Source: Desulfobacterales bacterium | GTDB taxonomy: Bacteria; Desulfobacterota; Desulfobulbia; Desulfobulbales; JAGXFP01 | DNA length: 58,038 nucleotides | Assembly (NCBI GenBank): GCA_024637225.1 | Contig: JAGXFP010000007.1 | Coordinates: 1 to 58,038 of the forward strand | Direction of reading: 5' to 3' | In this document: positions 48,901 through 57,668 of the stretch, piece after piece | Position numbering within the stretch: position 1 is the stretch's first letter | Layout of the letters: each line of letters begins with the position of its first letter | Notes under the pieces: model-generated | Seen by the model: only the letters and a program-made list of their open reading frames with translations | Told to the model about the DNA's origin: nothing | Database searches by the model: none | Made by a program: the position numbers and the translations under genes

Positions 48901-49167
48901 CGGATCCGGCCCAAGGTGATGACCATCTCGGTGATCATCGCCGGTCTGCTGCCGATCATGTGGAGCCATGGGGCCGGGGCCGACGTGATGAAGAGGATCG
49001 CCGCGCCGATGGTCGGCGGGGTGGTCACCTCCGGAATCATGGAACTGCTGGTCTATCCGGTGATCTATTTTATCTGGCGCGGCAGGGGGCTGGCGAAAAG
49101 CCTGGACCCCTCCGCTCCCGCTTCAACCGCAAGTGAAACCGAGGCGGCCCTTCCGGCTCCTCACTAA
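45913..49167 (+). CDS. cusA: CusA-type heavy-metal RND efflux pump
   Basis: A 1084-residue HME-RND pump. It begins [44 protein letters not shown], the mark of the CusA/CzcA class. [26 protein letters not shown] is the copper/silver methionine region, and [25 protein letters not shown] is the proton-relay helix. Residues around [14 protein letters not shown] also match the Cu(I) path. About 12 helices in two sets. It exports Cu(I)/Ag(I) from periplasm through the CusB/CusC duct. Confidence 0.95.
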   Translation: [1084 protein letters not shown]

Positions 49168-49200
49168 CCGTCTTAACTTAATTTAATGGAGAACACTAAG

Positions 49201-49683
49201 ATGAAGAAGACCTTGTTGACCCTCGCATTCCTGCTCGCCTTCGGCGCGGCCCTGCCGGTTTATGCCATGAACGGCCATGACGGCGGCGCCCACCAGGGTT
49301 CCGCCATGGATCACGGCTCGATGGCCGGCAGCCATGACGAGCTGACCGCCCTGGGCGAGCAGATTGTCGACGGCGTCAAGGGTGTCGCCCATCTGGGCGA
49401 TGTCCGGGAAACCATGGCCGAAGCCGGCCAACCAATGACCCACCATCTGCAGATCGTCTTCACCGACCTCGCCTCCGAAAAGAGGATTGAATCTGGCACG
49501 GTGGCAGTGAAGGCGACCACCCCCGCCGGCGAGGAGCTGCCGCCTCAAACCTTGATGGGCATGGAGGGTCACTTCGGGGTCGATCTGACCCTGACCGAGG
49601 CCGGAACCTATGAGTTTGTTATCGGCACCAAATTACCGGACGGCAAGCTGCGGCAGTTCGAGTTCAGCGCCACGGTCAAATAG
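49201..49683 (+). CDS. Periplasmic His/Met-rich copper-associated protein
   Basis: A 160-residue exported protein from ATG 49201 after GGAGAACAC (an in-frame ATG at 49186 is the alternative). Signal peptide 1-21, then NGHDGGAHQGSAMDHGSMAGSHDE, a likely metal-binding stretch, and a beta domain (about 80-160; HHLQIVFTDLASEKRIESGTVAVKA ... GHFGVDLTLTEAGTYEFVIGT) resembling YtkA/FixH-like folds. Placed 33 bases after cusA, so it probably supplies or buffers periplasmic copper for this pump, like CusF by position but not by sequence. Confidence 0.75.
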   Translation: MKKTLLTLAFLLAFGAALPVYAMNGHDGGAHQGSAMDHGSMAGSHDELTALGEQIVDGVKGVAHLGDVRETMAEAGQPMTHHLQIVFTDLASEKRIESGTVAVKATTPAGEELPPQTLMGMEGHFGVDLTLTEAGTYEFVIGTKLPDGKLRQFEFSATVK

Positions 49684-49775
49684 GCAGGCATCCCTGACTG
49701 AAGGTCGTTTTAACATTTTCATGAATCGGTAGTGTTCGGGAATGGGTCAGATCCAGGAGGCGACAAAGTTGTTTG

Positions 49776-50001
49776 CTCAACTTTCCGAGTTGACATATTA
49801 TGTTGTAAAAACGAACTAATTTGTTGCTACCTATGTGTTAAATTTCATGTCTCCGTCACCCCGGCATGTTTTGAGCCGGGGTCCAGTATATAGTGAAAGC
49901 CTGGATTCCGGCTAAAAACATGCCGGAATGACGAAAGGCCTCTGGGTCTGTACGTATAACATATTGTTATTACGCATAAATCTCTAGCCCGGAAAGTTGA
50001 G
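49776..50001. repeat. MITE-like element with a nested palindrome
   Basis: CTCAACTTTCCG (49776-49787) and its complement CGGAAAGTTGAG (49990-50001) are the ends; further inside, ATATTATGTTGT- and CATATTGTT-like bases continue the pairing. Nested is an inverted repeat with arms 49855-49886 and 49901-49932 (GTCACCCCGGCATG / CATGCCGGAATGAC). No gene is found in 49684-50197. Confidence 0.6.
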
Positions 50002-50197
50002 TTGTTTATGCTGAAAGGTATATCATGGAGTTGCCGACATGGCAGATGGCCCGTTGCCGGACGCCCCGATAAGCGGCCATGAGTCAGGAGTCAGTATATT
50101 CAGTAGTCAGAGGGGCATGATTTAAAACTTTTCTCCTCTCTCCTGGCTCCTGGCTTCTGGCTCCTGAATTCTTCCGTTTGAAATTCGATCTCGTTAA

Positions 50198-52003
50198 TCA
50201 GGTCGCCGGTTGTGCCATTGCGCATGGGTCGGAACCCGTCAATTCTTCGCTGAGCGGCTCAGTGATCCACAGACAAATGAGTTTCCCTTCGGGCGCCACC
50301 GTGTCACCGCAGAGAATCTCCACGCCCCCCTTGGGCAGGATGACGCAGAGGGGGATCATCTCGTCCTGGAGCTGGGCGGCGCTGTCAATCGTCTCGATTT
50401 TGGCCCGTCCCTGGGCAAAGGCCTGCAGAATGTCGTCCATCGCCGCCCGGCTGCCGAAGGCGGTACGCACCCCCACCTTGGAATTTACCTGCCTGAGCGG
50501 TTTTCTGCCGCCATATGCGCAAAAAAGCGCTTCTGATTTAAAATGGTGCGCGGCCACTTCACAGACCAGGCGGTTCACCGCTTGATCCTCGGTCACTGCC
50601 AGCACCCGCGTGAAGCCTTCCTCGGCGGCGTCCTTATAGACATGTTCATCCAGAGCGTTCGCGCAGACAAAGCGATCTTTGTCGCTCCGATGGGCAAGGA
50701 TGCACATCCTGTCGTCGGTATTCAGGAAAGCCACCGGCACATGTTTTTGCACCTCCTCGGCGAGCAGGAAGGAGAGCGGGTTTCCGCCCACAAAGAGGAT
50801 CCCGCCCTGGGTCCGGGGAATGGCGACCCCGAGAAGATGGGCGAGGGGTGAACCGAATATCGTCGCCACCGAACCGGACAGGAAGATGATGGCAAAGACC
50901 GCGTAAAACATGGTCTCAAGTTCCGCGGCCTTTTCTGGTACCGCCAGTAAGGCGTAAGAGGCAGCGGCCAAAGCGATGATTCCCCTTGGACTGATAAAAC
51001 CGACATAGATTTGTTCCTTGAAAGCTATACCCGATCCCGCCAGGCCGAGAAAGACCGAGAGCGGTCGGATTACCCCGCCGAGCAGCAGGCTGATCATCAC
51101 AATCGCACCCCAATTCATTGAACTGTTTCGCGGATCGGCGCTTGCTACCAGCAGGATGAACAGGGTGCTGATCATCAGCGTCGACAGCTGCTCCTTGAAT
51201 TGACGTACGGAGTGCAGTCCCTCGGTTGCGAAACGGGAAAGAGTGAAACCCGTCACCGCGGCAGCCAGGGGCCCGGAGCCCTCCACGACTTTATTCGAGA
51301 GATAAAAGACAAACAGGGCGGCGGCAAAAGCGATAATGCCAGGCAGGGAGTCGTCTCCCAGGGACTTGGTCCACGGCAGGACATAACGACTGAGCAGGAT
51401 CCCCGCGGCCAGGCCGACGGCGCCGCCGGTCAGGATACTCTTCAGGAGGACCAGGGCGGCCATGGTAGCGGGGCCGCTTTCGGGAACCGTGAGGATCTTC
51501 AAGGCCACGGCGCTTAGCATCACCCCGATTACATCCCCCCAGATCGATTCCCAGCGCAGCATCGACTCAAGGCTTGAGGTCAGGCTGATGCTTCGGAGCA
51601 GCGGCCCGATTACCGTCGGTCCGGTGACCACGATAATCGTCCCGAATACCAGAGCGATCCGCGGTGATAAATCGAGAAGGTGATATCCGAGCAGGCCGCC
51701 CATGATGCCGGTGACCGGCATGGTGATGGCAAGAAGACGAATAATGGCACTGGGGGCCTTGCGGAAACTCTGTTCCGACAGGGAGAGCCCGCCTTCGAAA
51801 AGGATGATCGCTACCGCCATTTCCACAATAATGAGGAGCCCGGGGCCGAGTTCGCCGGGGGCAAGCACACCCAGCCCGACCGGGCCGAGGATAACACCTG
51901 CCACAAGGTAAAACAGGATAGCGGGTAACCGAAGCCAGTGCGATATGGTATAAAGAAATACGCCGCAGGTTACGGCAATTATAATCGTATCAAGCGTATG
52001 CAT
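50198..52003 (-). CDS. CPA1 cation:proton antiporter (NhaP-like) with C-terminal nucleotide-binding domain
   Basis: A 601-residue transporter with about 12 helices over residues 1-400. Motifs: LFEGGLSLSEQSFRKAP, VVTGPTVIGPLLRSI, WGDVIGVMLSAVALKIL and FISPRGIIALAAASYALLA. A Rossmann-like region begins at GGILFVGGNPLSFLLAEEV (about 412), and the end has a divergent TrkA-C-like part. Na+/H+ or K+/H+ antiport is expected. The stop is beside an inverted-repeat-rich region. The coding strand is opposite to the cus operon. Confidence 0.9.
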   Translation of the reverse strand: MHTLDTIIIAVTCGVFLYTISHWLRLPAILFYLVAGVILGPVGLGVLAPGELGPGLLIIVEMAVAIILFEGGLSLSEQSFRKAPSAIIRLLAITMPVTGIMGGLLGYHLLDLSPRIALVFGTIIVVTGPTVIGPLLRSISLTSSLESMLRWESIWGDVIGVMLSAVALKILTVPESGPATMAALVLLKSILTGGAVGLAAGILLSRYVLPWTKSLGDDSLPGIIAFAAALFVFYLSNKVVEGSGPLAAAVTGFTLSRFATEGLHSVRQFKEQLSTLMISTLFILLVASADPRNSSMNWGAIVMISLLLGGVIRPLSVFLGLAGSGIAFKEQIYVGFISPRGIIALAAASYALLAVPEKAAELETMFYAVFAIIFLSGSVATIFGSPLAHLLGVAIPRTQGGILFVGGNPLSFLLAEEVQKHVPVAFLNTDDRMCILAHRSDKDRFVCANALDEHVYKDAAEEGFTRVLAVTEDQAVNRLVCEVAAHHFKSEALFCAYGGRKPLRQVNSKVGVRTAFGSRAAMDDILQAFAQGRAKIETIDSAAQLQDEMIPLCVILPKGGVEILCGDTVAPEGKLICLWITEPLSEELTGSDPCAMAQPAT

Positions 52004-52685
52004 AACAGTCGACTAGGTTGCCTGCTTCTTGTCGCCATCCTCCCTGGATGAATAGAGTTTTTGCCCGGTTATCAGCAAATCCCGAACAACCGGGAGTGAA
52101 AATAAACAGAAAGTTTCACGGACTCACTGGATTTCGGGGCTCGTTTTTTGCCTAGCGGTCCCGAGTTTCTTCGGTATGGCGTTGTAAGATATGGTCTGAA
52201 ATGCAGGCCCTGGCTGCTCATGCTGTGTCTGCCATAGGTAAAGGCTACCTTGCCAAGCAAAAGGGGTCAATAATTTAGTATGATTTCCTAACGCATTAAC
52301 AGTTATTATTAACTTTGTGAGTTAAAGACTCTTCGGGGAATTGTGCCATTTTTTTCGGGTTGTTGGAACATTAAATAGAGGGATTATATCAATTGGTGAC
52401 CTCCATTTTGAACCACCTTGGAATTTTTACTGGACAAGCTTTCTTTTTAATGTAAAAAGGCCGTCTGAAATTAAATATTTGTTTCCGGATGCTTTTTATT
52501 GCGATCTGAATCCGTGCGAGTTCAAGAACGAATCAGATGCAAGGAGGGGTTGTGATTTTCAACACGGCTGATTTACAGCCGGATAAAGCTGAGTTGAGCA
52601 GCTTGTCTGCCCCTACGAAACTTATGCTCTGCGGGTATAAATAAGTAATTATCTGTTGATCAGAGTAAAATTACCCGATAGCCCT
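52004..52685. other. AT-rich gene-free stretch upstream of the protease gene
   Basis: I see no convincing gene. A 76-codon frame at 52341-52571 has no ribosome-binding site and no family signature. The composition is more AT-rich than its surroundings, so it could be a decayed insertion. Confidence 0.4.
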
Positions 52686-53204
52686 ATGAATTCAGATTTA
52701 CCGGACAGCGACAAAATAATGAAAAAGAGCGATGAATCGAAAACAACCCTTGGCTGGCGCGAGTGGCTGGCCTTGCCCGACCTGGGCATCCCGGCGGTGA
52801 AGGCCAAGGTGGATACCGGGGCCCGGACCTCAACCCTGCATGCCTTTTTTGTCGAACCCTTCGAGGAAGACGGCCGGCCCAAGGTGAGGTTTTACCTCCA
52901 TCCCTTACAGAAGAGGCAGGATGTCGAACTGGCTTGCGTGGCCGATATAATCGATCGCAGGCTGGTGAGCGATTCCGGCGGCCACCGCGAACTGCGCTAT
53001 ATAATAAAAACCCCGATCAAGCTCGGCGGCAATACCGTCGAGGCGGAAATAACCCTGACCGACCGGGATGCCATGCGGTTCCGGATGCTGCTGGGGCGGA
53101 CGGCGCTTGCCGGCCGGTTCGTGGTCGATCCCGCCCTTTCGTATCTGGCCGGACCGAAACCCGTAAAGCCTTATGGCGTAGGCAGGAAGAGGAGACAGAA
53201 ATGA
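52686..53204 (+). CDS. RimK/LysX-associated aspartic (retropepsin-like) peptidase, PF05618 type
   Basis: A protein of about 172 residues. The [35 protein letters not shown] opening is the typical start of the ATP-dependent zinc protease (RimK/LysX) family, with catalytic [55 protein letters not shown] closes the fold. The start at ATG 52686 was chosen over TTG 52656, and ATG 52719 is another option. It overlaps rimK by ATGA (53201-53204). Linked to RimK and an M14-like deacylase. Confidence 0.85.
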   Translation: MNSDLPDSDKIMKKSDESKTTLGWREWLALPDLGIPAVKAKVDTGARTSTLHAFFVEPFEEDGRPKVRFYLHPLQKRQDVELACVADIIDRRLVSDSGGHRELRYIIKTPIKLGGNTVEAEITLTDRDAMRFRMLLGRTALAGRFVVDPALSYLAGPKPVKPYGVGRKRRQK

Positions 53205-54106
53205 AAATCGGCATTCTTTCGCGAAATCCCGAGCTCTATTCGACCAACAGGCTCGCCGAGGCCGCCAGGGAGCGTGACCATGAAGTGAAGGTCATCGACC
53301 CCCTGCGCTGCTATATGAACATCACCTCGCACCGGCCCACGATCAGCTTGAAGGGCGAGCTTCTGGAGGGATACGACGCTGTGATCCCCCGGATCGGGGC
53401 CTCGATCACCTTTTACGGAACCGCCGTGGTCCGGCAGTTTGAAATGATGGGGGTCTACAGCGTCAACGAGTCGGTGGCGATTACCAGGTCACGGGACAAG
53501 CTCCGTTCCCTTCAGCTCCTGGCCCGCAAGGGGATCGGCCTGCCGGTTACCGGTTTTGCCCACTCGACGGTCTATACCCAGGATCTGATCAACATTGTCC
53601 GGGGAGCGCCCCTGGTGATCAAACTCCTGGAAGGAACCCAGGGGATCGGCGTGGTTCTCGCCGAGACCCAGAACGCCGCCGAGAGCGTCATCGAGGCATT
53701 CCGCGGCCTGAAAACCAATATCCTGGTCCAGGAGTTTATTAAGGAGGCCAACTCCAGCGATATTCGCTGTTTTGTCGTGGGCAGCAAGGTGATTGCCGCG
53801 ATGAAGCGGGTGGGCAAGGAGGGGGATTTTCGCTCGAATGTCCATCGGGGCGGGACAGTTCACAAGGTGAAGATCACCCCGGAAGAGCGCTCGACCGCGG
53901 TCCGGGCGGCAAAAATCATGGGGCTGAACGTTGCCGGGGTCGACATCCTCCGCTCAAACCACGGCCCGGTGGTGATGGAGGTCAACTCCTCTCCCGGCCT
54001 GCGGGGAATTGAGACGGCAACCGGGATCAATGTCGCCAGAACCATTGTCGAATTTATCGAAAAAAACGCCAGACAGGGTAAAACCAATACCAAAGGGCGG
54101 GGCTAG
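53201..54106 (+). CDS. rimK: RimK-family ATP-grasp ligase
   Basis: A 301-residue ATP-grasp enzyme (ATG 53201, AGGAAGAGGAGACAG upstream). [66 protein letters not shown], and [17 protein letters not shown] with [12 protein letters not shown] are standard for RimK (E. coli RimK is 300 residues). RimK adds glutamates to the C-terminus of ribosomal protein S6. Here it sits between a peptidase and an aminoacylase-like gene, so it may modify another peptide or small molecule. Confidence 0.92.
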   Translation: MKIGILSRNPELYSTNRLAEAARERDHEVKVIDPLRCYMNITSHRPTISLKGELLEGYDAVIPRIGASITFYGTAVVRQFEMMGVYSVNESVAITRSRDKLRSLQLLARKGIGLPVTGFAHSTVYTQDLINIVRGAPLVIKLLEGTQGIGVVLAETQNAAESVIEAFRGLKTNILVQEFIKEANSSDIRCFVVGSKVIAAMKRVGKEGDFRSNVHRGGTVHKVKITPEERSTAVRAAKIMGLNVAGVDILRSNHGPVVMEVNSSPGLRGIETATGINVARTIVEFIEKNARQGKTNTKGRG

Positions 54107-55153
54107 GTGCCGAAAAGAGAACCGATTTATATTGGCGATACCCCGGTTAAGGCCGGGGAAAGGGCGAGCGTTGACCTGCCGATCGCCCGGCTCTATACCC
54201 ATACGGAAATGAAGCTGCCGGTCCAGGTGATTCACGGCAAGAAAGAGGGCCCGGTCCTCTTTGTCAGCGCGGCGATCCACGGCGACGAGATCAACGGGGT
54301 CGAGATCATCAGGCGGCTGCTCAGGCTCAAGCTGCTCAATAATATCCGGGGAACCCTGATCGCGATCCCCATCGTCAATGTCTACGGCTTTATCAACCGC
54401 TCCCGCTACCTGCCGGATCGCCGGGACCTGAATCGCTCTTTCCCGGGCAACTATTCCGGCTCGCTGGCCTCCCTCCTGGCCAAGCTGTTCATGGACGAGA
54501 TCGTCGCCAAATGCACCCACGGCATCGATCTCCACAGCGGCTCGAATCATCGCGCCAACCTCTCCCAGATCCGGGCCACCCTCAATAATCCGGAAATCGA
54601 GAGGATGGCCAATTCCTTCGGGGCGCCGGTCATCATCAACGCCCGCCTCCGTGACAGCTCCCTGCGCGAGGCGGTTGCCGGCAGCGGTATTCCGATGCTC
54701 CTTTATGAAGGCGGGGAAAGCCTGCGCTTCAACGAACGCCCGATAACCGTGGGGATGAACGGGATTGTTGCAGTGATGCGCGAGATCGGCATGCTCCCCA
54801 AAAAAACCAGGAAGAAACCGCCCCAGTCGGTGGTTGTCAAAGCGACCAGCTGGGTAAGGGCCAACAAAAGCGGGATTGTGCACAAGGCGGTGCCGCTCGG
54901 TTCGGTGGTCAAGAAAAATCAACAGATGGCAGGGATTATCGATCCCATCGGCGATCAGGAAGAGGCGGTTCTCGCCCCCTTCGAAGGGATCGTAATCGGC
55001 TGCCTGAACCTGCCCCTGGTCCACCGCGGCGACGCGCTCTTTCACCTGGCCTCGGTCGAAAGGCCGCAGGATCTGGCGGAGATCAGCAGTATGGTCCTGG
55101 ATGAAAGTCTGAGCGATGCGGAAATCATGGGAGGGTTGACGAGCGAGGAGTGA
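54107..55153 (+). CDS. Succinylglutamate desuccinylase/aspartoacylase-family metallohydrolase
   Basis: A 348-residue M14-like hydrolase starting at a GTG directly after the rimK stop. Zinc-binding motifs: FVSAAIHGDEINGVEI (HxxE) and GIDLHSGSNHRANL (His). The end of the protein is a beta-barrel-like biotinyl/lipoyl fold (SGIVHKAVPLGSVVKKNQQMAGI). Members deacylate or trim N-acyl amino acids or glutamate chains. In this operon it may cut what RimK adds. Confidence 0.9.
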   Translation: MPKREPIYIGDTPVKAGERASVDLPIARLYTHTEMKLPVQVIHGKKEGPVLFVSAAIHGDEINGVEIIRRLLRLKLLNNIRGTLIAIPIVNVYGFINRSRYLPDRRDLNRSFPGNYSGSLASLLAKLFMDEIVAKCTHGIDLHSGSNHRANLSQIRATLNNPEIERMANSFGAPVIINARLRDSSLREAVAGSGIPMLLYEGGESLRFNERPITVGMNGIVAVMREIGMLPKKTRKKPPQSVVVKATSWVRANKSGIVHKAVPLGSVVKKNQQMAGIIDPIGDQEEAVLAPFEGIVIGCLNLPLVHRGDALFHLASVERPQDLAEISSMVLDESLSDAEIMGGLTSEE

Positions 55154-55162
55154 GGGGGAGGA

Positions 55163-55341
55163 GACAGAAGCCAGAAGCCAGTAGCCAGAAGCCAGAAGCC
55201 GGAAGCCGGAAGCCGGAAGCAGAAGACAGAAGACAGGAGCCGGGAGCCGGAGAGAAGAGATCCCGGAAAAGCCCTTCACCCGCCCCCTGAATTTCTGTCT
55301 CCTCACTCCTGTCTTCTGACTCCTGGCTCCTGGCTTCTGTC
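55163..55341. repeat. Heptamer (AGAAGCC-like) tandem repeat with inverted partner
   Basis: A run of about 13 near-identical 7-base units (CAGAAGC/CGGAAGC) at 55163-55260 faces its complement (CTCCTGGCTTCTG) at 55300-55341. The array could fold into a long stem. A related piece lies at 50143-50168. It sits between the deacylase and DUF2391 stops. Confidence 0.65.
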
Positions 55342-55342
55342 T

Positions 55343-55741
55343 TTATTCCTTGTCGAAGCTATCGACGATTATTGCCCCCATCGAGGCGGGCATGGTTATT
55401 ACAACCAACCGTTTGAGGGTAAATACGGTCTCGGTGAATATCGGGAACTTGTCCAATGCAATCAACACAAGGCCGACAACCAGGGCTGTGATCAAATAGG
55501 CAATGATTATCCGGTAGATAAAGACCGGCACCCGATATTTTATATCCCCTTGAAACACACTGCCGTAGGCAAACACTCCCAGGAAAAATACCGATAAAAT
55601 GAAGAGCATCAGGAGATTGGCCGGCGGCAGGGTCTCGCCTATTCTCCATGCCTCTTCCGAAAATGAAATCGGTACCGCCAGGGCAAACGCCCCCACAAAG
55701 ACCTGACTTACATCTTCTAAATTAAAGCTCTTTTTCATCAT
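55343..55741 (-). CDS. DUF2391-family membrane protein
   Basis: A 132-residue protein from ATG 55741 (MMKKSFNLED; a start at 55867 adds unrelated sequence). Four hydrophobic helices: FVGAFALAVPISFSEEAW, NLLMLFILSVFFLGVFAYG, VFIYRIIIAYLITALVVGLVLIAL and LVVITMPASMGAIIVDS. FSEEAW and TMPASMGA are shared with DUF2391 proteins. Function unknown. Bounded on one side by mobile DNA. Confidence 0.7.
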   Translation of the reverse strand: MMKKSFNLEDVSQVFVGAFALAVPISFSEEAWRIGETLPPANLLMLFILSVFFLGVFAYGSVFQGDIKYRVPVFIYRIIIAYLITALVVGLVLIALDKFPIFTETVFTLKRLVVITMPASMGAIIVDSFDKE

Positions 55742-55863
55742 AGCCCTGCCTATGAAGTTGCGCTTAACGAGTTTTGCGGAATACCAAATCAGGCAATCGG
55801 TACCGCGGAGCCGGAATGGCTTGTGCGGCATGTGATTCAAAAAAAGATTTTCGCGCCCATTTG

Positions 55864-56289
55864 TCATAATATCAAGTGCTTAATAAAAATACCATTTTCC
55901 ACCGGCAGGTTGGTGGAAAAGACATCACAAGATAACACCTGAAGCAAGAAACTTATATTCTGAATGATGTCTCCGACTTTCCCGCATAACCTGATAACCT
56001 GCCGGACCAAAGAGCTGATTCGCGTCAACGTCGCAGACGTTAATCTGGTCAGGTTAATTAACTGTGGATGAATTAAATATGCTGTCCCCCGAACTCTCTG
56101 AGGTGCCAATTCTACCATGATGTCATTGATAGATACATCCTCCATTTTAAGCAAAAAGAATGGAAGTGCTGATAGCAAAAGACTTTTAAAACCCACTGAA
56201 CACAAAACTATGCACAGGATGAATCTCCAGTGCTTTCTAAATTCATCAATGACTCTTTGAATCCTATCTTTGAAGCTCAAATTTGACAT
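55864..56289 (-). CDS. Uncertain short membrane protein, decayed C-terminus
   Basis: A 141-codon frame. The N-terminal 60 residues include a believable helix (WRFILCIVLCSVGFKSLLLSALPFFLL). From about residue 65 the sequence reads through the 27-base repeat at 56072-56098 and looks non-coding. It may be a truncated gene. No ribosome-binding site is convincing. Confidence 0.3.
   Translation of the reverse strand: MSNLSFKDRIQRVIDEFRKHWRFILCIVLCSVGFKSLLLSALPFFLLKMEDVSINDIMVELAPQRVRGTAYLIHPQLINLTRLTSATLTRISSLVRQVIRLCGKVGDIIQNISFLLQVLSCDVFSTNLPVENGIFIKHLIL
56072..56098 (-). repeat. 27-base dispersed repeat, copy 2
   Basis: Reverse-complement match (26/27) to 4985-5011. It lies in the decayed 3' part of an uncertain frame. 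Confidence 0.6.
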
Positions 56290-56309
56290 TTATTTCCGAA
56301 AACTCCACC

Positions 56310-57234
56310 GGGTCGGACCGAGTTAACTGTTTTCAGGATAAATTCGCCAATAATGAAGGTTTTTAGTCCTTAGATGGGCCATTTCAGGCACAAAATCATC
56401 GTTGTAAGGCACGACCGGCTCCCTGAGTACACTGACACCTTTTCCAATGGTGACCCCACGCCCGGTTGCTCTTGCTCCAAGCAATTCTTTGAACCTGGTT
56501 ACGAATTTCTCTCCGCCGACCGCAACACTCGTTGACCATTTCTCTTCCCGCTTTTTCCCCTCAGATGGCAAAAGATCATGCAACCAGCCCATGTGGTTTT
56601 CCCCCAGAGAGTTCGGATCATCCACCGATGCTAATTCCGTAAGCTTTTGACGATCGATGATGGCATAGCGTTGCCGAGGATTCTGGATTTCGTGGTAACC
56701 ACAATCCGGCCACTCGGAAGGATGGTCAACAACCCCGGCACGCACCATATTCAAGTCGATATAGGTCATGCACTGGATGAAATGTTCTCCATCTTCAACT
56801 GCTGTGGCATGGTAACGGTCTTCCCAGAATGCTCCCTTGCGATTTTTCCGTTGATTGTATTCCTGCCCGGTACGGCTTGCAATCAATTGCAATGACCGGG
56901 GCAGGACATCACGATCACCGCTATCGACTGCCAAGAGATGGATATGGTTCGAGGTGACCATGAAATTCAGAACCTGCAAACCATAACGTTTTTTGGCTTC
57001 AAACAGCCAATGCTGCCACCGTTGCCGGTCACGACGAAATCTGAGCAGAAACTCCTGTTTATGACAGCGATGGGTGATATGCCAGATCTGCCCCGGAATA
57101 TAATATCGATTCGCTCTTGGCATGTTCCCTTTAACGGTCCAGTTTCGGCACCAAAATCAGCCTTCTAAGGGTAATTTTGGGCTGATTTTAGGCATTTTAT
57201 CATTTTATTTCAACAGGTTGACTAGGTCCGACCC
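56310..57234 (-). mobile_element. REP-type transposase unit with terminal inverted repeats
   Basis: GGGTCGGACCGAGTTAAC (56310-56327) and GTTGACTAGGTCCGACCC (57217-57234) are inverted copies (16/18) that flank the Y1-type transposase gene. The left copy includes the transposase stop codon. The unit interrupts a tyrosine-recombinase gene at its right end. Confidence 0.7.
56323..57123 (-). CDS. REP-associated tyrosine (Y1/TnpA-like) transposase
   Basis: A 266-residue HUH-fold transposase. Landmarks: YYIPGQIWHITHRCHKQEFLLRF, SNHIHLLAVD (HxH pair), TGQEYNQRKNRKGAFWEDRYHATAVEDGEHF and IDLNMVRAGVVDHPSEWPDCGYHEI. These fit the RAYT/IS200-related group that mobilises palindromic REP DNA by ssDNA cleavage. 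The C-terminal ~100 residues are a helical extension. Flanked by the inverted repeats noted above. Confidence 0.9.
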   Translation of the reverse strand: MPRANRYYIPGQIWHITHRCHKQEFLLRFRRDRQRWQHWLFEAKKRYGLQVLNFMVTSNHIHLLAVDSGDRDVLPRSLQLIASRTGQEYNQRKNRKGAFWEDRYHATAVEDGEHFIQCMTYIDLNMVRAGVVDHPSEWPDCGYHEIQNPRQRYAIIDRQKLTELASVDDPNSLGENHMGWLHDLLPSEGKKREEKWSTSVAVGGEKFVTRFKELLGARATGRGVTIGKGVSVLREPVVPYNDDFVPEMAHLRTKNLHYWRIYPENS

Positions 57235-57416
57235 CATCTTTTAGTTCCTAAGTAATGGAGATAATCCTGGATATCGTCGTTCGACAGTCGGTCCGGCGGC
57301 TTCAAGGTGTAGGCCGCCAGGCCGTATACTGCGTCGACATAGGCTTCCAGGGTTTTCGCGGCATACCGCTTCGTCTGCAGATACCTAGTGAATTCCTTCC
57401 TTAATTCAGTGCTCAT
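57222..57416 (-). pseudogene. Tyrosine recombinase N-terminal fragment, cut by the REP transposase unit
   Basis: ATG 57416 follows AGGAGGT. STELRKEFTRYLQTKRYAAKTLEAYVDAVYGL and RLSNDDIQDYLHYL are the SAM-like N-terminal DNA-binding domain of phage-type integrases (PF13495-like). The frame ends inside the right terminal repeat of the mobile unit, so the catalytic domain is gone. The insertion is recent enough to leave a clean start. Confidence 0.7.
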
Positions 57417-57668
57417 CTTACTACCTCCTGTGGGTTGAATTTGGAATTGCTCCATCCACAAATAATGCCACTTGAAGGAAGTATCGATAAAGCGGGAAAT
57501 TGCTCAATGAAATAGCAGGAAGGAAAATGAATCGAAATACGCCCGAATGGACGATTTGCAGGCCGTTAATCCGCGAAGCGGTTTAGTTCAACGATTCCCA
57601 TAACCAGCGGGCCACCGACCATGACCGCCAGGCCGCAAACGTTCTTCCCGTCTGTGTTAATGGGCTGG

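Noticed and set aside
52341..52571. 76-codon plus-strand frame
   Set aside because: No ribosome-binding site, no homology signal I recognise and AT-rich non-coding look.
55163..55341. CRISPR array
   Set aside because: Units are 7 bases without spacers, so this is a simple tandem repeat.
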